A stretch of 64,000 bases of DNA from AP-15 sp963702685 (GTDB lineage Bacteria > Pseudomonadota > Alphaproteobacteria > ATCC43930 > CGMCC-115725). The stretch spans positions 248,001 to 312,000 of the forward strand of contig CAVPDQ010000008.1 of the NCBI GenBank assembly GCA_963702685.1. Direction: 5' to 3'. Of this stretch, positions 52,399-61,608 are shown piece by piece; the first letter of the stretch is position 1; each line of letters opens with the position of its first letter. The position numbers and the translations under genes were made by a program. Below the pieces are notes generated by a model. That model was not told the DNA's origin and did not search any database. It saw only the letters and a program-made list of their open reading frames with translations.

Positions 52399-54129
52399 TC
52401 ATGCTTCGGTTTGCAGGCAGCGCACGACTTCCTCGATCGTGGTGTCGCCTTCGAGGACGGCGATCAGACCGCTGTCGAAGATCGGGCGCATGCCGTCGGC
52501 GACCGCCGCGCTCTCGATCGCATTGTCGTCGGCGCCGTCGAAGATCAGCCGGTCGATCGACCGGCTCGGCAGCAGGAGCTCGGCGATGGCACGGCGGCCG
52601 TGATAGCCGGTGCCACGGCAGGCGGGGCAGCCTGTTGGATGATAGAGGACGATCTCGCGGTCGGGCGCCAGGCGGTGCAGCGCAAACCGCTCGACCATCG
52701 CCGGCGGCGCCGGGAGAGGTACTTTGCACGCCGGGCACAGCCGCCGCACCAGCCGCTGCGCCAGCACCGCCTTCAAGGTCGCGGTCAGCAGATAGTCTTC
52801 CAGGCCCATGTCGCGCAGCCGCGTGACCGTCGCCGTGGCCGAGTTGGTGTGCAGGGTCGACAGCACCAAATGCCCGGTCAGCGCGGCCTGCACCGCGATC
52901 TGCGCGGTTTCGAGATCGCGGATTTCGCCGATCATGATCACGTCGGGGTCCTGGCGCAGGATCGAGCGCAGGAGGCTGGCGAAATTGAGCCCGATCTGCG
53001 GCTTGACCTGGATCTGGTTGATCCCGGTGAGCTGGTATTCGATCGGGTCCTCGACGGTGACGATCTTGCGCGCCACCGTGTTCAGCCGTAACAGCCCGGT
53101 ATAGAGCGTCGTCGTCTTGCCGCTGCCGGTCGGGCCGGTGACCAGCATCATGCCATTGGGCAATTCGAGCGCCCGCTCGACCCCGGCCCGGATGTCTTCG
53201 GGCAGGCCGAGCTTGGCGTAATCGAACTCGACGGCGGTGCGGTCGAGCACGCGCAGCACGACGGTTTCGCCGTAAAGCGCGGGGACCGTCGATACCCGAA
53301 AATCGATCTCGTGGCCGCGCACGGTCAATTTGATGCGGCCGTCCTGCGGCAGCCGCCGCTCGGCGATGTCGAGCCGCGCCATGATCTTGATGCGCGAGAT
53401 GACGGCGGCCTGCAGCCGCGGCGGCGGCGGCTCGACCTCGTGCAAGACGCCGTCATAGCGATAGCGCACCCGCATCCGGTCGGGAAACGGCTCGAGATGC
53501 ACATCGGAGGCGTGGGTCTCGACCGCCCGTGCGATCAACTGGTTGACGAGCCGGATCACCGGCGCTTCGCTGGCCAAATCCTTGAGCCGTTCGGCGTCTT
53601 CCTCGGCGGGCTCGGCATCGGCGACGATCTCGTCCGCCGCGAGCTCGCCATCGACCGCTTCGGAATAGAGCCGGTCGATCGCGGCTTCGAGCTCGATCGG
53701 CACCGCGACCGCGACCGCGACCGGGCAGCCGAGCGCGGCGGCAACGGCATTCCTGGTGAACGAGTCGAGCGGGTCGGCCATCGCCAAGGTGGCCCGCTGC
53801 TCGCCGGCGCCGATCGGCAAAGCGTGCGCGCGGCGCAGGAACTTGCCTTGCAGCCGGTCGACGAACAGCGGCTCGTCGGGATAATCTGCCGCCGTGGCGA
53901 TCGGTGCCGCGAGCAATTGCGCAAACGCCTCGGCGAGCCCGCGCTCGCTGATCAGCCCGAGCTGGGTCAGCACGCGGTCGAGCCGGCCGCCGGTCTCGGC
54001 CGCGACGCGCCGGGCGCGGTCCAAGGTGCGCTGGTCGATCGCTCCGCTGTCGAGAAGCGAGAGGCCGAGCTTCGCGAGCGCCTCCTCGGCATCCAACGCG
54101 GTCGGGGAGAAAGTCGGCTCGAAGGTCAT
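52399..54129 (-). CDS. gspE: Type II secretion ATPase GspE
   Basis: The 576-residue ATPase has an N-terminal T2SSE_N region. The core has Walker A VTGPTGSGKTTTLYTGLLRL, Walker B DPDVIMIGEIRDLETAQIAV, and a His box in GHLVLSTLHTN. A zinc-binding pair of CxxC motifs (LCPACK and CPACRGTGYHG) follows. It powers pseudopilus assembly and is the first gene of the minus-strand gsp operon. Confidence 0.95.
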   Translation of the reverse strand: MTFEPTFSPTALDAEEALAKLGLSLLDSGAIDQRTLDRARRVAAETGGRLDRVLTQLGLISERGLAEAFAQLLAAPIATAADYPDEPLFVDRLQGKFLRRAHALPIGAGEQRATLAMADPLDSFTRNAVAAALGCPVAVAVAVPIELEAAIDRLYSEAVDGELAADEIVADAEPAEEDAERLKDLASEAPVIRLVNQLIARAVETHASDVHLEPFPDRMRVRYRYDGVLHEVEPPPPRLQAAVISRIKIMARLDIAERRLPQDGRIKLTVRGHEIDFRVSTVPALYGETVVLRVLDRTAVEFDYAKLGLPEDIRAGVERALELPNGMMLVTGPTGSGKTTTLYTGLLRLNTVARKIVTVEDPIEYQLTGINQIQVKPQIGLNFASLLRSILRQDPDVIMIGEIRDLETAQIAVQAALTGHLVLSTLHTNSATATVTRLRDMGLEDYLLTATLKAVLAQRLVRRLCPACKVPLPAPPAMVERFALHRLAPDREIVLYHPTGCPACRGTGYHGRRAIAELLLPSRSIDRLIFDGADDNAIESAAVADGMRPIFDSGLIAVLEGDTTIEEVVRCLQTEA

Positions 54130-54214
54130 CGCAACGTATCGTCCTGGCGGGCGCCGGCGCTCGACTTTTGGCCCGCAACACAGAATAAACGATTACCGGC
54201 GGGGGCGAGAACCG

Positions 54215-54997
54215 ATGTTCGGGGCCGATTTGGTCGAAAACATGGCCGGCTCGGGGGTGCTCGGGTGGAGTGCGGTGCTCGCTGCCCCGTTTGTCGGCAG
54301 CTTTGTCGGCGTCGTCATCGTGCGCCTGCCGCAGCGGCGGCCGATCGTCGTGGCCCGCTCGCAGTGCGAGTGGTGCGGCGCCGCGCTTGCCGCGCGCGAT
54401 CTTGTGCCGCTGGCGAGCTGGCTCGCCATGCGCGGCCGCTGCCGGCGGTGCGGGGAAGCGCTCGGCTGGTTTTACCCGGCGGTCGAGCTGGCGGCGCTCG
54501 CGGTGGCGCTCGCCGCGCTCGCGGTCGATCGCGGGGCGGCGGTCTGGCTCGATTGCCTGTTGGGCTGGTGGCTGCTCGCCCTCGGCTGGATCGACCTGCG
54601 AGAGTGGCTGCTGCCCGATCGGCTGACCTTGCCATTGATCCTGGCCGGCCTCGCCGTCACCGCCTGGCTCGACCCGTCGGCGCTCTTTGCGTCCGCGCTC
54701 GGCGCCGCCTTCGGCTATCTCGTCCTGCGTTTGATCGCCTGGGGCTACCGTGCCTGGCGCGGGCAGGACGGGCTCGGCCAAGGCGACGCCAAATTGCTGG
54801 CCGCCGCGGGTGCGTGGCTCGGCGCTTGGGCATTGCCGCAGGTCGTCCTCGCCGCCGCGGTCGCCGGCCTCCTCGCCGTCTTTGGGCTCAGGCTCGCCGG
54901 AGTGCGGCTCGGCGCCCGCTCGGCGATCCCGTTCGGGCCGTTTCTGGCGTTCGCCACCTGGCTTATTTGGCTCTTCGCGCGGTGCAATCTGGGATAG
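54215..54997 (+). CDS. gspO: Prepilin peptidase / N-methyltransferase
   Basis: The 260-residue membrane protein has the N-terminal methylation domain with paired CxxC motifs (CEWCG and CRRCG). The two catalytic aspartates lie in LGWIDLREWLLPDRLTLPL and GLGQGDAKLLAAAGAW. It cleaves and methylates the pseudopilins. Start ATG 54215 follows GGCGGGGGCGAGA. The gene diverges from gspE across 85 bases. Confidence 0.93.
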   Translation: MFGADLVENMAGSGVLGWSAVLAAPFVGSFVGVVIVRLPQRRPIVVARSQCEWCGAALAARDLVPLASWLAMRGRCRRCGEALGWFYPAVELAALAVALAALAVDRGAAVWLDCLLGWWLLALGWIDLREWLLPDRLTLPLILAGLAVTAWLDPSALFASALGAAFGYLVLRLIAWGYRAWRGQDGLGQGDAKLLAAAGAWLGAWALPQVVLAAAVAGLLAVFGLRLAGVRLGARSAIPFGPFLAFATWLIWLFARCNLG

Positions 54998-55006
54998 GAT
55001 GGAGCG

Positions 55007-56428
55007 ATGATTTACCCGGTCATTTTATCCGGCGGCTCGGGCACGCGGCTGTGGCCGATGTCCCGCGCGCTGTATCCGAAGCAGCTTCTGGCGCTGGTCG
55101 GCGGCGAGAGCCTCTTGCAGCAGACCGCGCGGCGGGTTGCCGATGGGAAACGCTTTGCCTCGCCGCTGGTCATCGCCAATGAGGAGCATCGCTTCATCAT
55201 TGCCGAGCAGCTGCGCGAGGTCGGCATCGTGCCGCAAACACTGCTGCTCGAGCCGATCGGCCGCAACACCGCGCCGGCCGCCTGCGTTGCGGCGCTAATG
55301 CTGACCGAGGCGGCGGGCGGGCCGGACCCGCTGATGCTGCTATTGCCGTCGGACCACACGATCGGCGACGCCGCCGCTTTTGCCGCGGCAATCGACCGCG
55401 CCGCCGTTGCCGCACGCCAGGGGGCGCTCGTCGCTTTCGGCATCACCCCGGAGCGACCGGAGACCGGCTATGGCTACATTCGCCGCGGCGCGCCGATCGA
55501 CGGCGCCGAAGGCGCTTTTGCGATCGCCGAGTTTGTCGAGAAGCCCAAGCCGAAACGCGCGCGGCAATTTCTCGCCGCGGGCACATATTCGTGGAACAGC
55601 GGGATTTTTCTGTTCCCGGCGCGGCGCTATCTCGACGAGCTCGAGCGGCTGCGCCCCGATATCCTCGCCGCCTGCCGCAGCGCGCTCGCCGCGGCCCAGT
55701 CCGACGCCGATTTCACCCGATTGGGCAAGGAAGCGTTTGCCGGCTGCCCCGCCGAGTCGATCGATTATGCGGTGATGGAGCATGCGGGCGCGGCGGCCGT
55801 CGTGCCGGCCGCGATCGGATGGAGCGATGTCGGCTCGTGGGACGCGTTGTGGGAGATGGGAAGAAAGGACGAGGCCGGCAACCTGATCGAGGGCAATGTC
55901 GTCGCCGAGGCCGCGAAGAATTGCTATCTGCGCTCCGATGCGGCGCTCGTCGCCGCGATCGGGGTCTCCGACCTCGTCGTCGTCGCCACCGGCGACGCCG
56001 TCATGGTGGCGCCGCGCGAGCGCACGCAAGAGGTCCGCCGGCTCGTCGCCCGCCTCGTCGCAGAAGGCCGCGGCGAAGCCGACGCGCTCCCTACCGTGCA
56101 TCGCCCGTGGGGCACCTACAAAGCGCTGCACAACGGCCATCGCGTGCAGGTCAAGCACATTACCGTCAAGCCCGGCGGCCGGCTTTCCCTGCAATTGCAC
56201 CATCACCGCGCCGAGCATTGGATCGTGGTCCAGGGCACCGCCAAGATCCGCCGCGGCGACGAGGAAATGATCCTGACCGAGGACCAATCGACCTATATCC
56301 CGCTCGGCACCCGGCACCGCCTCGAAAACCCGGGCAAGATCCCGCTCCACCTGATCGAGGTGCAGTCCGGCAGCTATCTCGGCGAAGACGACATCGTTCG
56401 CCTCGAGGACAGCTACGGCAGAAGCTGA
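55007..56428 (+). CDS. manC: Mannose-1-phosphate guanylyltransferase / mannose-6-phosphate isomerase
   Basis: The 473-residue enzyme has the nucleotidyltransferase signature GGSGTRLWPMSRALYPKQLL, FVEKPKPKRA and NSGIFLFPA. A C-terminal cupin phosphomannose isomerase domain follows, with RVQVKHITVKPGG and HHHRAEHWIVVQGTAKI. It makes GDP-mannose for surface polysaccharides. It ends 16 bases inside the convergent methyltransferase gene. Confidence 0.95.
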   Translation: MIYPVILSGGSGTRLWPMSRALYPKQLLALVGGESLLQQTARRVADGKRFASPLVIANEEHRFIIAEQLREVGIVPQTLLLEPIGRNTAPAACVAALMLTEAAGGPDPLMLLLPSDHTIGDAAAFAAAIDRAAVAARQGALVAFGITPERPETGYGYIRRGAPIDGAEGAFAIAEFVEKPKPKRARQFLAAGTYSWNSGIFLFPARRYLDELERLRPDILAACRSALAAAQSDADFTRLGKEAFAGCPAESIDYAVMEHAGAAAVVPAAIGWSDVGSWDALWEMGRKDEAGNLIEGNVVAEAAKNCYLRSDAALVAAIGVSDLVVVATGDAVMVAPRERTQEVRRLVARLVAEGRGEADALPTVHRPWGTYKALHNGHRVQVKHITVKPGGRLSLQLHHHRAEHWIVVQGTAKIRRGDEEMILTEDQSTYIPLGTRHRLENPGKIPLHLIEVQSGSYLGEDDIVRLEDSYGRS

Positions 56429-56934
56429 AATTCGGCCGCGAGCGTGCACATGTAGAGGTGGTAGCGGCGCTCGGCCACCCCCGGCGGCAGGGCGAGCGGC
56501 ACGAGCCCGTCGGCCGCGATCTCCGGCTCGCTGACCAGGATCGCTCGCGGGCACAGCAGCGGCACGATCAGTGGTGCCAGCTCGGCGGCGAGCGCCCGGC
56601 TCGCTGCGGCGTCCCCGCTCGCCGGGTCGAGATGAGCGAGCGCCACCCGGCCGGCGAGCCGGTTGCGGGCGGCCGGCAGCGTTTCGCGCATATCGCCGAG
56701 CAGCAGCAGCTCGGGCGGCGGCACGCATTGGGGATGCGCGGCGAGGCGGCGTTCGCACACCCAGATGCGGCGCTCGGGAAACAGCTCGCGCAGGTGGTCG
56801 TAGGTGCGCCCGTTGCCGAGGCCGAGCTCCAGCACGTCGCCGGGCCGCTCGCGGACCAGCTCGGCGGCACGGCCGAGGCAGGCGCGCTGCGCTTCGAGCC
56901 GCCGGATAAAGCTGTCGAGCCGGCTCACCCCCAA
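56413..56934 (-). CDS. SAM-dependent methyltransferase-like protein
   Basis: The 173-residue protein has a SAM-binding motif VLELGLGNGRTYDHLREL and the acidic WVCERRL and HLDPASGD segments. I could not assign a target. It is the last gene of a probable operon after the ABC and cyclic-nucleotide-binding genes. Its 3' end overlaps manC convergently. Confidence 0.78.
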   Translation of the reverse strand: MGVSRLDSFIRRLEAQRACLGRAAELVRERPGDVLELGLGNGRTYDHLRELFPERRIWVCERRLAAHPQCVPPPELLLLGDMRETLPAARNRLAGRVALAHLDPASGDAAASRALAAELAPLIVPLLCPRAILVSEPEIAADGLVPLALPPGVAERRYHLYMCTLAAEFQLLP

Positions 56935-56943
56935 GCGCTCACA

Positions 56944-56995
56944 GGGGGCTCATGCAGGGGGCTCATGCGGGGGGCTGATGCGGGGGCTCATGCGG
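56944..56995. repeat. Four 13-base tandem repeats containing start/stop triplets
   Basis: The unit GGGGGCTCATGCG is repeated four times with single changes. On the minus strand each unit carries a CATGAG or CATCAG core. The stop codon of the cyclic-nucleotide-binding gene lies in the fourth unit, and the methyltransferase start is ten bases past the array, so copy-number change would alter spacing between the two genes. Confidence 0.75.
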
Positions 56996-57470
56996 GGACG
57001 CCGGCCTCCTCGCGCAGGCGCTTCACCTCGGCGAGCGCGGCGCTCAGCTGGTTGTTGTTCGCGGCCAGGCGCTCGGCCAGCTCCTGCATCATCGCCACCG
57101 CTATGCTCGGAAATTCCCGCACCATGCGCATAAACGGGTCTTTTGAGATGCGCAGCGTGACGAGCCGGCCCTTGGCGCGCACCGTCGCCGAGCGCGGCAC
57201 ATTGCCGAGGATCGCCATCTCGCCGGTGATCTCGTTGGCGCCGAGCGTCGCCAGCACCACCGGCCCGGCCGAAGTTTCGGCGACGACCTCGGCTTCGCCT
57301 TCGATGATCAGATAGGCGGCGTCGCCCGGGTCGCCCTGGCGGAACAGCTGCTTGCCGTCGTCGAACGCGACCCGCTCGCTCATAAACGCCAAGAGCTTGA
57401 GCTTGGCCGGCTCGATCTCGGCGAAGTACCGCACGCGCCGCAGCAGCTCGAACTCCTGCTTCAGGCTCAT
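56988..57470 (-). CDS. Cyclic-nucleotide-binding (Crp-like sensor) domain protein, no DNA-binding domain
   Basis: The 160-residue protein is a single cNMP-binding domain: LFRQGDPGDAAYLIIEGEAE, and the phosphate-binding cassette GEMAILGNVPRSATVRA with the expected Glu and Arg. A short C-terminal helix follows (ERLAANNNQLSAALAEVKRL). There is no helix-turn-helix, so it should act by protein contact. It starts 30 bases after the atypical ABC gene and is probably co-transcribed with it, suggesting it regulates that protein. Confidence 0.88.
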   Translation of the reverse strand: MSLKQEFELLRRVRYFAEIEPAKLKLLAFMSERVAFDDGKQLFRQGDPGDAAYLIIEGEAEVVAETSAGPVVLATLGANEITGEMAILGNVPRSATVRAKGRLVTLRISKDPFMRMVREFPSIAVAMMQELAERLAANNNQLSAALAEVKRLREEAGVPA

Positions 57471-57500
57471 TTCCTCCTCCCGCCGGTCTGTCCGGCTTGC

Positions 57501-60293
57501 TTATTCTGCCGCAACCAGCATCGACAACAGCGAACCCTTGGGCGCCAGCTCCTCCGGGGTGCCCTGCTCCTGCAGCTTGCCGCTGCTCATCACCAGGACC
57601 CGGTCGAAATTGCGCGCGAGGCTGGCGCGGTGCAGCACCCAGACCAGACCGCGGCCGGCGAGCTCGTCGCGCAGCCCCTTGGCGACCTTGGCCTGGACCG
57701 CGCCGTCGAGCGCCGAGGTCGCCTCGTTCAGGATCAACAGATCGGGGCGTTTGAGGACGGCGCGTGCGATCGCCGCCTTTTGCCGCTCGGCCAGCGACAG
57801 GCGCGACCCGCTGGTGCCGACATTGTAGTCGAGCCCGACCTCGATCACCGTTTGGCGCAAGCCGAGCTGGTCGATGACCTCGGCGATCAGCGCCGGGATG
57901 CGCACCGGAGCGTCCGCCTCGCCATAGGCGATCTTGCCGAACAGGATGTTGTCCTGCACCGAGGCGGCGGCGTTGTAGCGCTCGGCGTCGAAAAACGCGA
58001 TTTCGTCCTGCGCCTCGGGTGGCAGATCGGCCCGGAACACGCGCCGCGCTTCGAGCAGGCGCTGCTGCATGTCCTCGTCGAGCACGTCGAGCCGGTGCCG
58101 CGCCGGGACCAGCCGGAACGGCAGCGACAGCAGCTGCGCCCGGTCGGCCCGGTTCAGCGCCGCGGCGCCGCCCTTGCCGATGCGCCCGAGGATCGCCTTG
58201 AATTCCGGCAGGTCATCGGCGCTGATAAAGCTGAACTGCTCGAAAAACGCGTGGTCGGACGGCAGGTCGGCGAACAGCTCGACCATGGTTTCGGCGACTT
58301 CCCTGCCGGTCTCGATCAAATCCTCGATCAGCCCGACCTTGGTCAGCACCTGTCGCACATAGGTGTTGCCGGCGAGCGCGTCGAATTCGAAGGCCGGCCC
58401 GATCGGCGTGCCGAACAGCAGGTTCTCGGCCACCGAGGCATTGGCGTTGAAGCGCTCGACGTCATAGGTCTCGACGAGGTTGGCGATGCCGTCTTCGGCG
58501 AGGCGGCGGCCGAGCGCATGGCGCGCTTCGAGAAGCCTTGCGGCAGCCTCCGGGAAGGCGTCGGGATCGAGCCGCCAGCGCAAGCCCAGCGCATAGACGT
58601 CGTTGTCGGAATCGAGCGCGGCGAGGATTTCGGTGATGCGGCGCAGCAGCGCGGCGTGGTCGGCCACCCCGGCCGCCTCGTAATCGATCCAGTCGGCGTG
58701 GAGGTCGAAATCGATGTTGCCGGATTTCTGCGCCTCCAGCAGCTGCCTGGCGCGGCGGCGGGCCTCCGCCGGCTCGTATTCGGCCGGGCGCAGCGGGGCA
58801 TGGCGCAACGACAGCAGCAGATTGTCGCGCAAGCTGCCGGCGAACAAATAAGGTGTCGCGCCGACATAGCCGATGCGCCGGCCGACGACCGCAACCGGTG
58901 CCGTGGCGAGGTCGAGCCCGCCGATCGTGATCCGGCCGCTGGTCGGGCGCACCAGGCGGGCGAGCAGCAGCGCGAGCTCGTTCTTGCCGCTGCCGCCCTG
59001 CCCGATGATCGCGATATGCCGGTCGAGCGGCGCGGTAAAGCTGACCGCATCGACGACACGGCTGCCGTCCTCCTCGGCGAGCGACAAATTGGCGGCAACG
59101 ATCTCGCCGGCGAGCGGCGGCACATCGGCTGGGGTTTCGAGCTGAAGCCGGGCATCCATCAGCCCGCCGGGCTGGAACTGCTCGACGATCTGGTCGTATT
59201 TGATCTTCGAATCCTGAAAGCTCTGGTAGAAAACCAGCAGCTCGTTGAACGGCGACGCCAGGTCCTTGTAGGCGAGCAGCACGGCCAGCAGCGAGCCCAC
59301 CGAAAGGCTGCCTTTGATCACCAGATAGCCGCCGATCGAGAAAAAGAAGAACGGCGTCAGCTGGTTCAAGAAGTTGTTCAAAAACTTGACGAAAAACTTG
59401 CGCTGGTAGACCTCGAAACGGATGTCGTAAATCCTGCCCAAAAGCGCGGCGAACCCGGCCAATTGCAATTTGGCCCCGTCATTGGCGAGGATGTCGGCGA
59501 TCCCGCTCGCCGATTCCTGCACCCGGTCGGCGACCTGGCGCACCGTGCGCACGCGCTGACGGTTGAGCAGGTTGACCTTGCGCTGCAATTTCGGGATGAC
59601 GTAGCCCTGGATCGGGTAAAGCGCCACCGCCGCGAGGCCGAGCACCGGATCCTGCATGAACATGAAAAAGATGTTGGTCAGCAGGGTGCCGCCCTGAAAC
59701 GCCGGCAGCGCCACCGCGTCGCCGACAAAACCGCCCAGCGACTCGCATTCCGCGGTGATCATCGGGATGATCTGGGCGGACGAATTCTTCTGGAAATAAG
59801 ACAGCGGAAACAGCAGCATCCGCTGATAGAGCTGATAGCGGAAGCGGCGCAGCATGCGTTCGCCGAGCCGGCCCTTATAGGTGTTTAGATAATACTTGAA
59901 GGCGCCGTTGATCAGGACCAGCAGCAGAAAGGCAAAGCACAGCAGCAAGAGATAACTGATCTGGTCGAGCTGGATGCCGAAAAAAGTCTGGACCGTGTAT
60001 TTCGGCTTGATCGCCTTGTTGGTAATAACTTTTGGCAATTCCAGCGAATAATAAAGAAAGGGGAACGAGGCCAGGGTCAGCAGCAACAGGATGATCTGGT
60101 GGCGCAGGCTGTAACGCAGGATGAACCGATAGATCGACGGCTCGAGCGCGGCCGGGTTCTCGGCCGGCTTGTCCGGCGGCTCGGGCGGCGGCGCGGCCCG
60201 CTCCAGACGCTGGGCCGGCGACGGCGGCAGGCGGCCGCGCGCCGGCCGCACCAGCTCTTCGGCAGCGGTGGCGAACCCCGGGATTCCTGTCAT
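57501..60293 (-). CDS. Atypical ABC transporter with split, expanded nucleotide-binding domain
   Basis: From ATG 60293 the protein has 930 residues. Residues about 55-380 form an ABC exporter membrane domain with six helices. The nucleotide-binding domain begins normally, but Walker A reads GQGGSGKNE (Asn in place of Ser/Thr, about 431-439). The Q-loop region is followed by a roughly 275-residue insertion (about 494-770). Only then come the signature, changed to SRLSLAERQ, and Walker B, LLILNEATSALD (Asn in place of the usual Asp). A His remains in the H-loop (VLHRASL). FAGSLRDNLLL-, NASVAENLLFG- and AASVQDNILFG-like segments occur three times. It could be a glycan exporter or a regulatory ABC protein. 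The 18-base upstream extension (TTG/GTG) is possible. Confidence 0.85.
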   Translation of the reverse strand: MTGIPGFATAAEELVRPARGRLPPSPAQRLERAAPPPEPPDKPAENPAALEPSIYRFILRYSLRHQIILLLLTLASFPFLYYSLELPKVITNKAIKPKYTVQTFFGIQLDQISYLLLLCFAFLLLVLINGAFKYYLNTYKGRLGERMLRRFRYQLYQRMLLFPLSYFQKNSSAQIIPMITAECESLGGFVGDAVALPAFQGGTLLTNIFFMFMQDPVLGLAAVALYPIQGYVIPKLQRKVNLLNRQRVRTVRQVADRVQESASGIADILANDGAKLQLAGFAALLGRIYDIRFEVYQRKFFVKFLNNFLNQLTPFFFFSIGGYLVIKGSLSVGSLLAVLLAYKDLASPFNELLVFYQSFQDSKIKYDQIVEQFQPGGLMDARLQLETPADVPPLAGEIVAANLSLAEEDGSRVVDAVSFTAPLDRHIAIIGQGGSGKNELALLLARLVRPTSGRITIGGLDLATAPVAVVGRRIGYVGATPYLFAGSLRDNLLLSLRHAPLRPAEYEPAEARRRARQLLEAQKSGNIDFDLHADWIDYEAAGVADHAALLRRITEILAALDSDNDVYALGLRWRLDPDAFPEAAARLLEARHALGRRLAEDGIANLVETYDVERFNANASVAENLLFGTPIGPAFEFDALAGNTYVRQVLTKVGLIEDLIETGREVAETMVELFADLPSDHAFFEQFSFISADDLPEFKAILGRIGKGGAAALNRADRAQLLSLPFRLVPARHRLDVLDEDMQQRLLEARRVFRADLPPEAQDEIAFFDAERYNAAASVQDNILFGKIAYGEADAPVRIPALIAEVIDQLGLRQTVIEVGLDYNVGTSGSRLSLAERQKAAIARAVLKRPDLLILNEATSALDGAVQAKVAKGLRDELAGRGLVWVLHRASLARNFDRVLVMSSGKLQEQGTPEELAPKGSLLSMLVAAE

Positions 60294-60378
60294 CGCCTGG
60301 GCTTTCACCAAAAGATCATTTCGCGGCGCAGGCTTCTATGCAATAGTCTCAGGCGCGCTGTTGTGCGGGGGGCCAGGC

Positions 60379-61605
60379 GTGGCCGGACGTCGTCACCATA
60401 AACGGGTGCTCATCTACAGCCACGACAGCTTCGGCCTCGGCCATTTGCGCCGCTGCCGGGCGATCGCCCATGCGCTGGTCGATGCCGACCCCGCGCTCTC
60501 GGTGCTGATCTTGTCCGGGTCGCCGATCATCGGCAGCTTCGACTTCCGCTCGCGAGTGGATTTTGTGCGGGTGCCGGGCGTCATCAAGCTGCGCAACGGC
60601 GAATATGTTTCGCTCAACCTCCATATCGACATCGACGAGACGCTGGCGATGCGCTCGTCGATCATCCGCCACACCGCCGACATCTTCGATCCGGATCTGA
60701 TGATCATCGACAAGGAGCCGCTGGGCCTGCGCGGCGAGGTGCGCGACACGCTGCACCTGTTGCAGCGGCGCAAGGCGGCGGTGATCCTGGGGCTGCGCGA
60801 CGTGATGGACGACCCCGACGCGCTCGAAAGCGAGTGGGCACGCAAGAACGCGATCCCGGCCTTGTCGGAATTTTACGACGAGATCTGGGTCTACGGCCTG
60901 CCGCAGATTTGCGACCCGCTGGCGGGGCTGAAGGTGCCGGCGAGCGTGCGCCGGCGCATGGTCTATACCGGCTATCTGCGGCGCTCCGCCAACGAGCCGG
61001 TGCCGTCGCCCGAAACCCAGGGCATCCTCGACAGCGAGTTTTTGCTGGTCACGACCGGCGGCGGCGGCGACGGCGACGCGCTGATCGACCTGGTGCTCGG
61101 CGCCTATGAGCACGACCGCGACATTCCGCTCCCGGCGCTCCTCGTTTACGGACCCTTTATGCAGCCCGAGCAGCAGGCGGCTTTTACCGCCCGCGCGGCG
61201 CGCCTCCCGAATATCCGCGCGATCACCTTCGATGCCCGGCTCGAAGCGCTGATGGCGCGTGCCGCCGGCGTCGTCGCAATGGGCGGCTACAATACGTTTT
61301 GCGAAATCCTGTCCTTTGACAAACGGGCGCTGATCGTGCCGCGCACCGTGCCGCGGCTGGAGCAGCAGATCAGGATCGAGCGCGCCGCCGCGCTCGGCCT
61401 CGTTGCCATGCTGTCCGAAGAGGAGGGGCGCGACCCGCGGGTGATGGCGGCGGCGCTGCGCCGGCTGACCCGGCAGCCGGTGCCGTCGAGCGTGATCATC
61501 CCGGGCTTGCTCGACGGCATGCAAAACGTCAACCGGCTCGCCGGCAAATGGCTCGGGCGCGGGCGCAGCCTGCGTCCCGCCGCCGGAGCGCGATTGCGCG
61601 CCTGA
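60379..61605 (+). CDS. Glycosyltransferase, GT28/MurG-like fold
   Basis: From GTG 60379 the roughly 408-residue protein opens with RVLIYSHDSFGLGHLRRCRA, typical of GT-B transferases. It carries the C-terminal donor-site pattern VTTGGGGDGDALIDLVLGAY and VAMGGYNTFCEILSFDKRAL. It begins the plus-strand glycosyltransferase cluster, diverging from the atypical ABC gene. Donor and acceptor are unknown. Confidence 0.85.
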   Translation: MAGRRHHKRVLIYSHDSFGLGHLRRCRAIAHALVDADPALSVLILSGSPIIGSFDFRSRVDFVRVPGVIKLRNGEYVSLNLHIDIDETLAMRSSIIRHTADIFDPDLMIIDKEPLGLRGEVRDTLHLLQRRKAAVILGLRDVMDDPDALESEWARKNAIPALSEFYDEIWVYGLPQICDPLAGLKVPASVRRRMVYTGYLRRSANEPVPSPETQGILDSEFLLVTTGGGGDGDALIDLVLGAYEHDRDIPLPALLVYGPFMQPEQQAAFTARAARLPNIRAITFDARLEALMARAAGVVAMGGYNTFCEILSFDKRALIVPRTVPRLEQQIRIERAAALGLVAMLSEEEGRDPRVMAAALRRLTRQPVPSSVIIPGLLDGMQNVNRLAGKWLGRGRSLRPAAGARLRA

Positions 61606-61608
61606 CCC

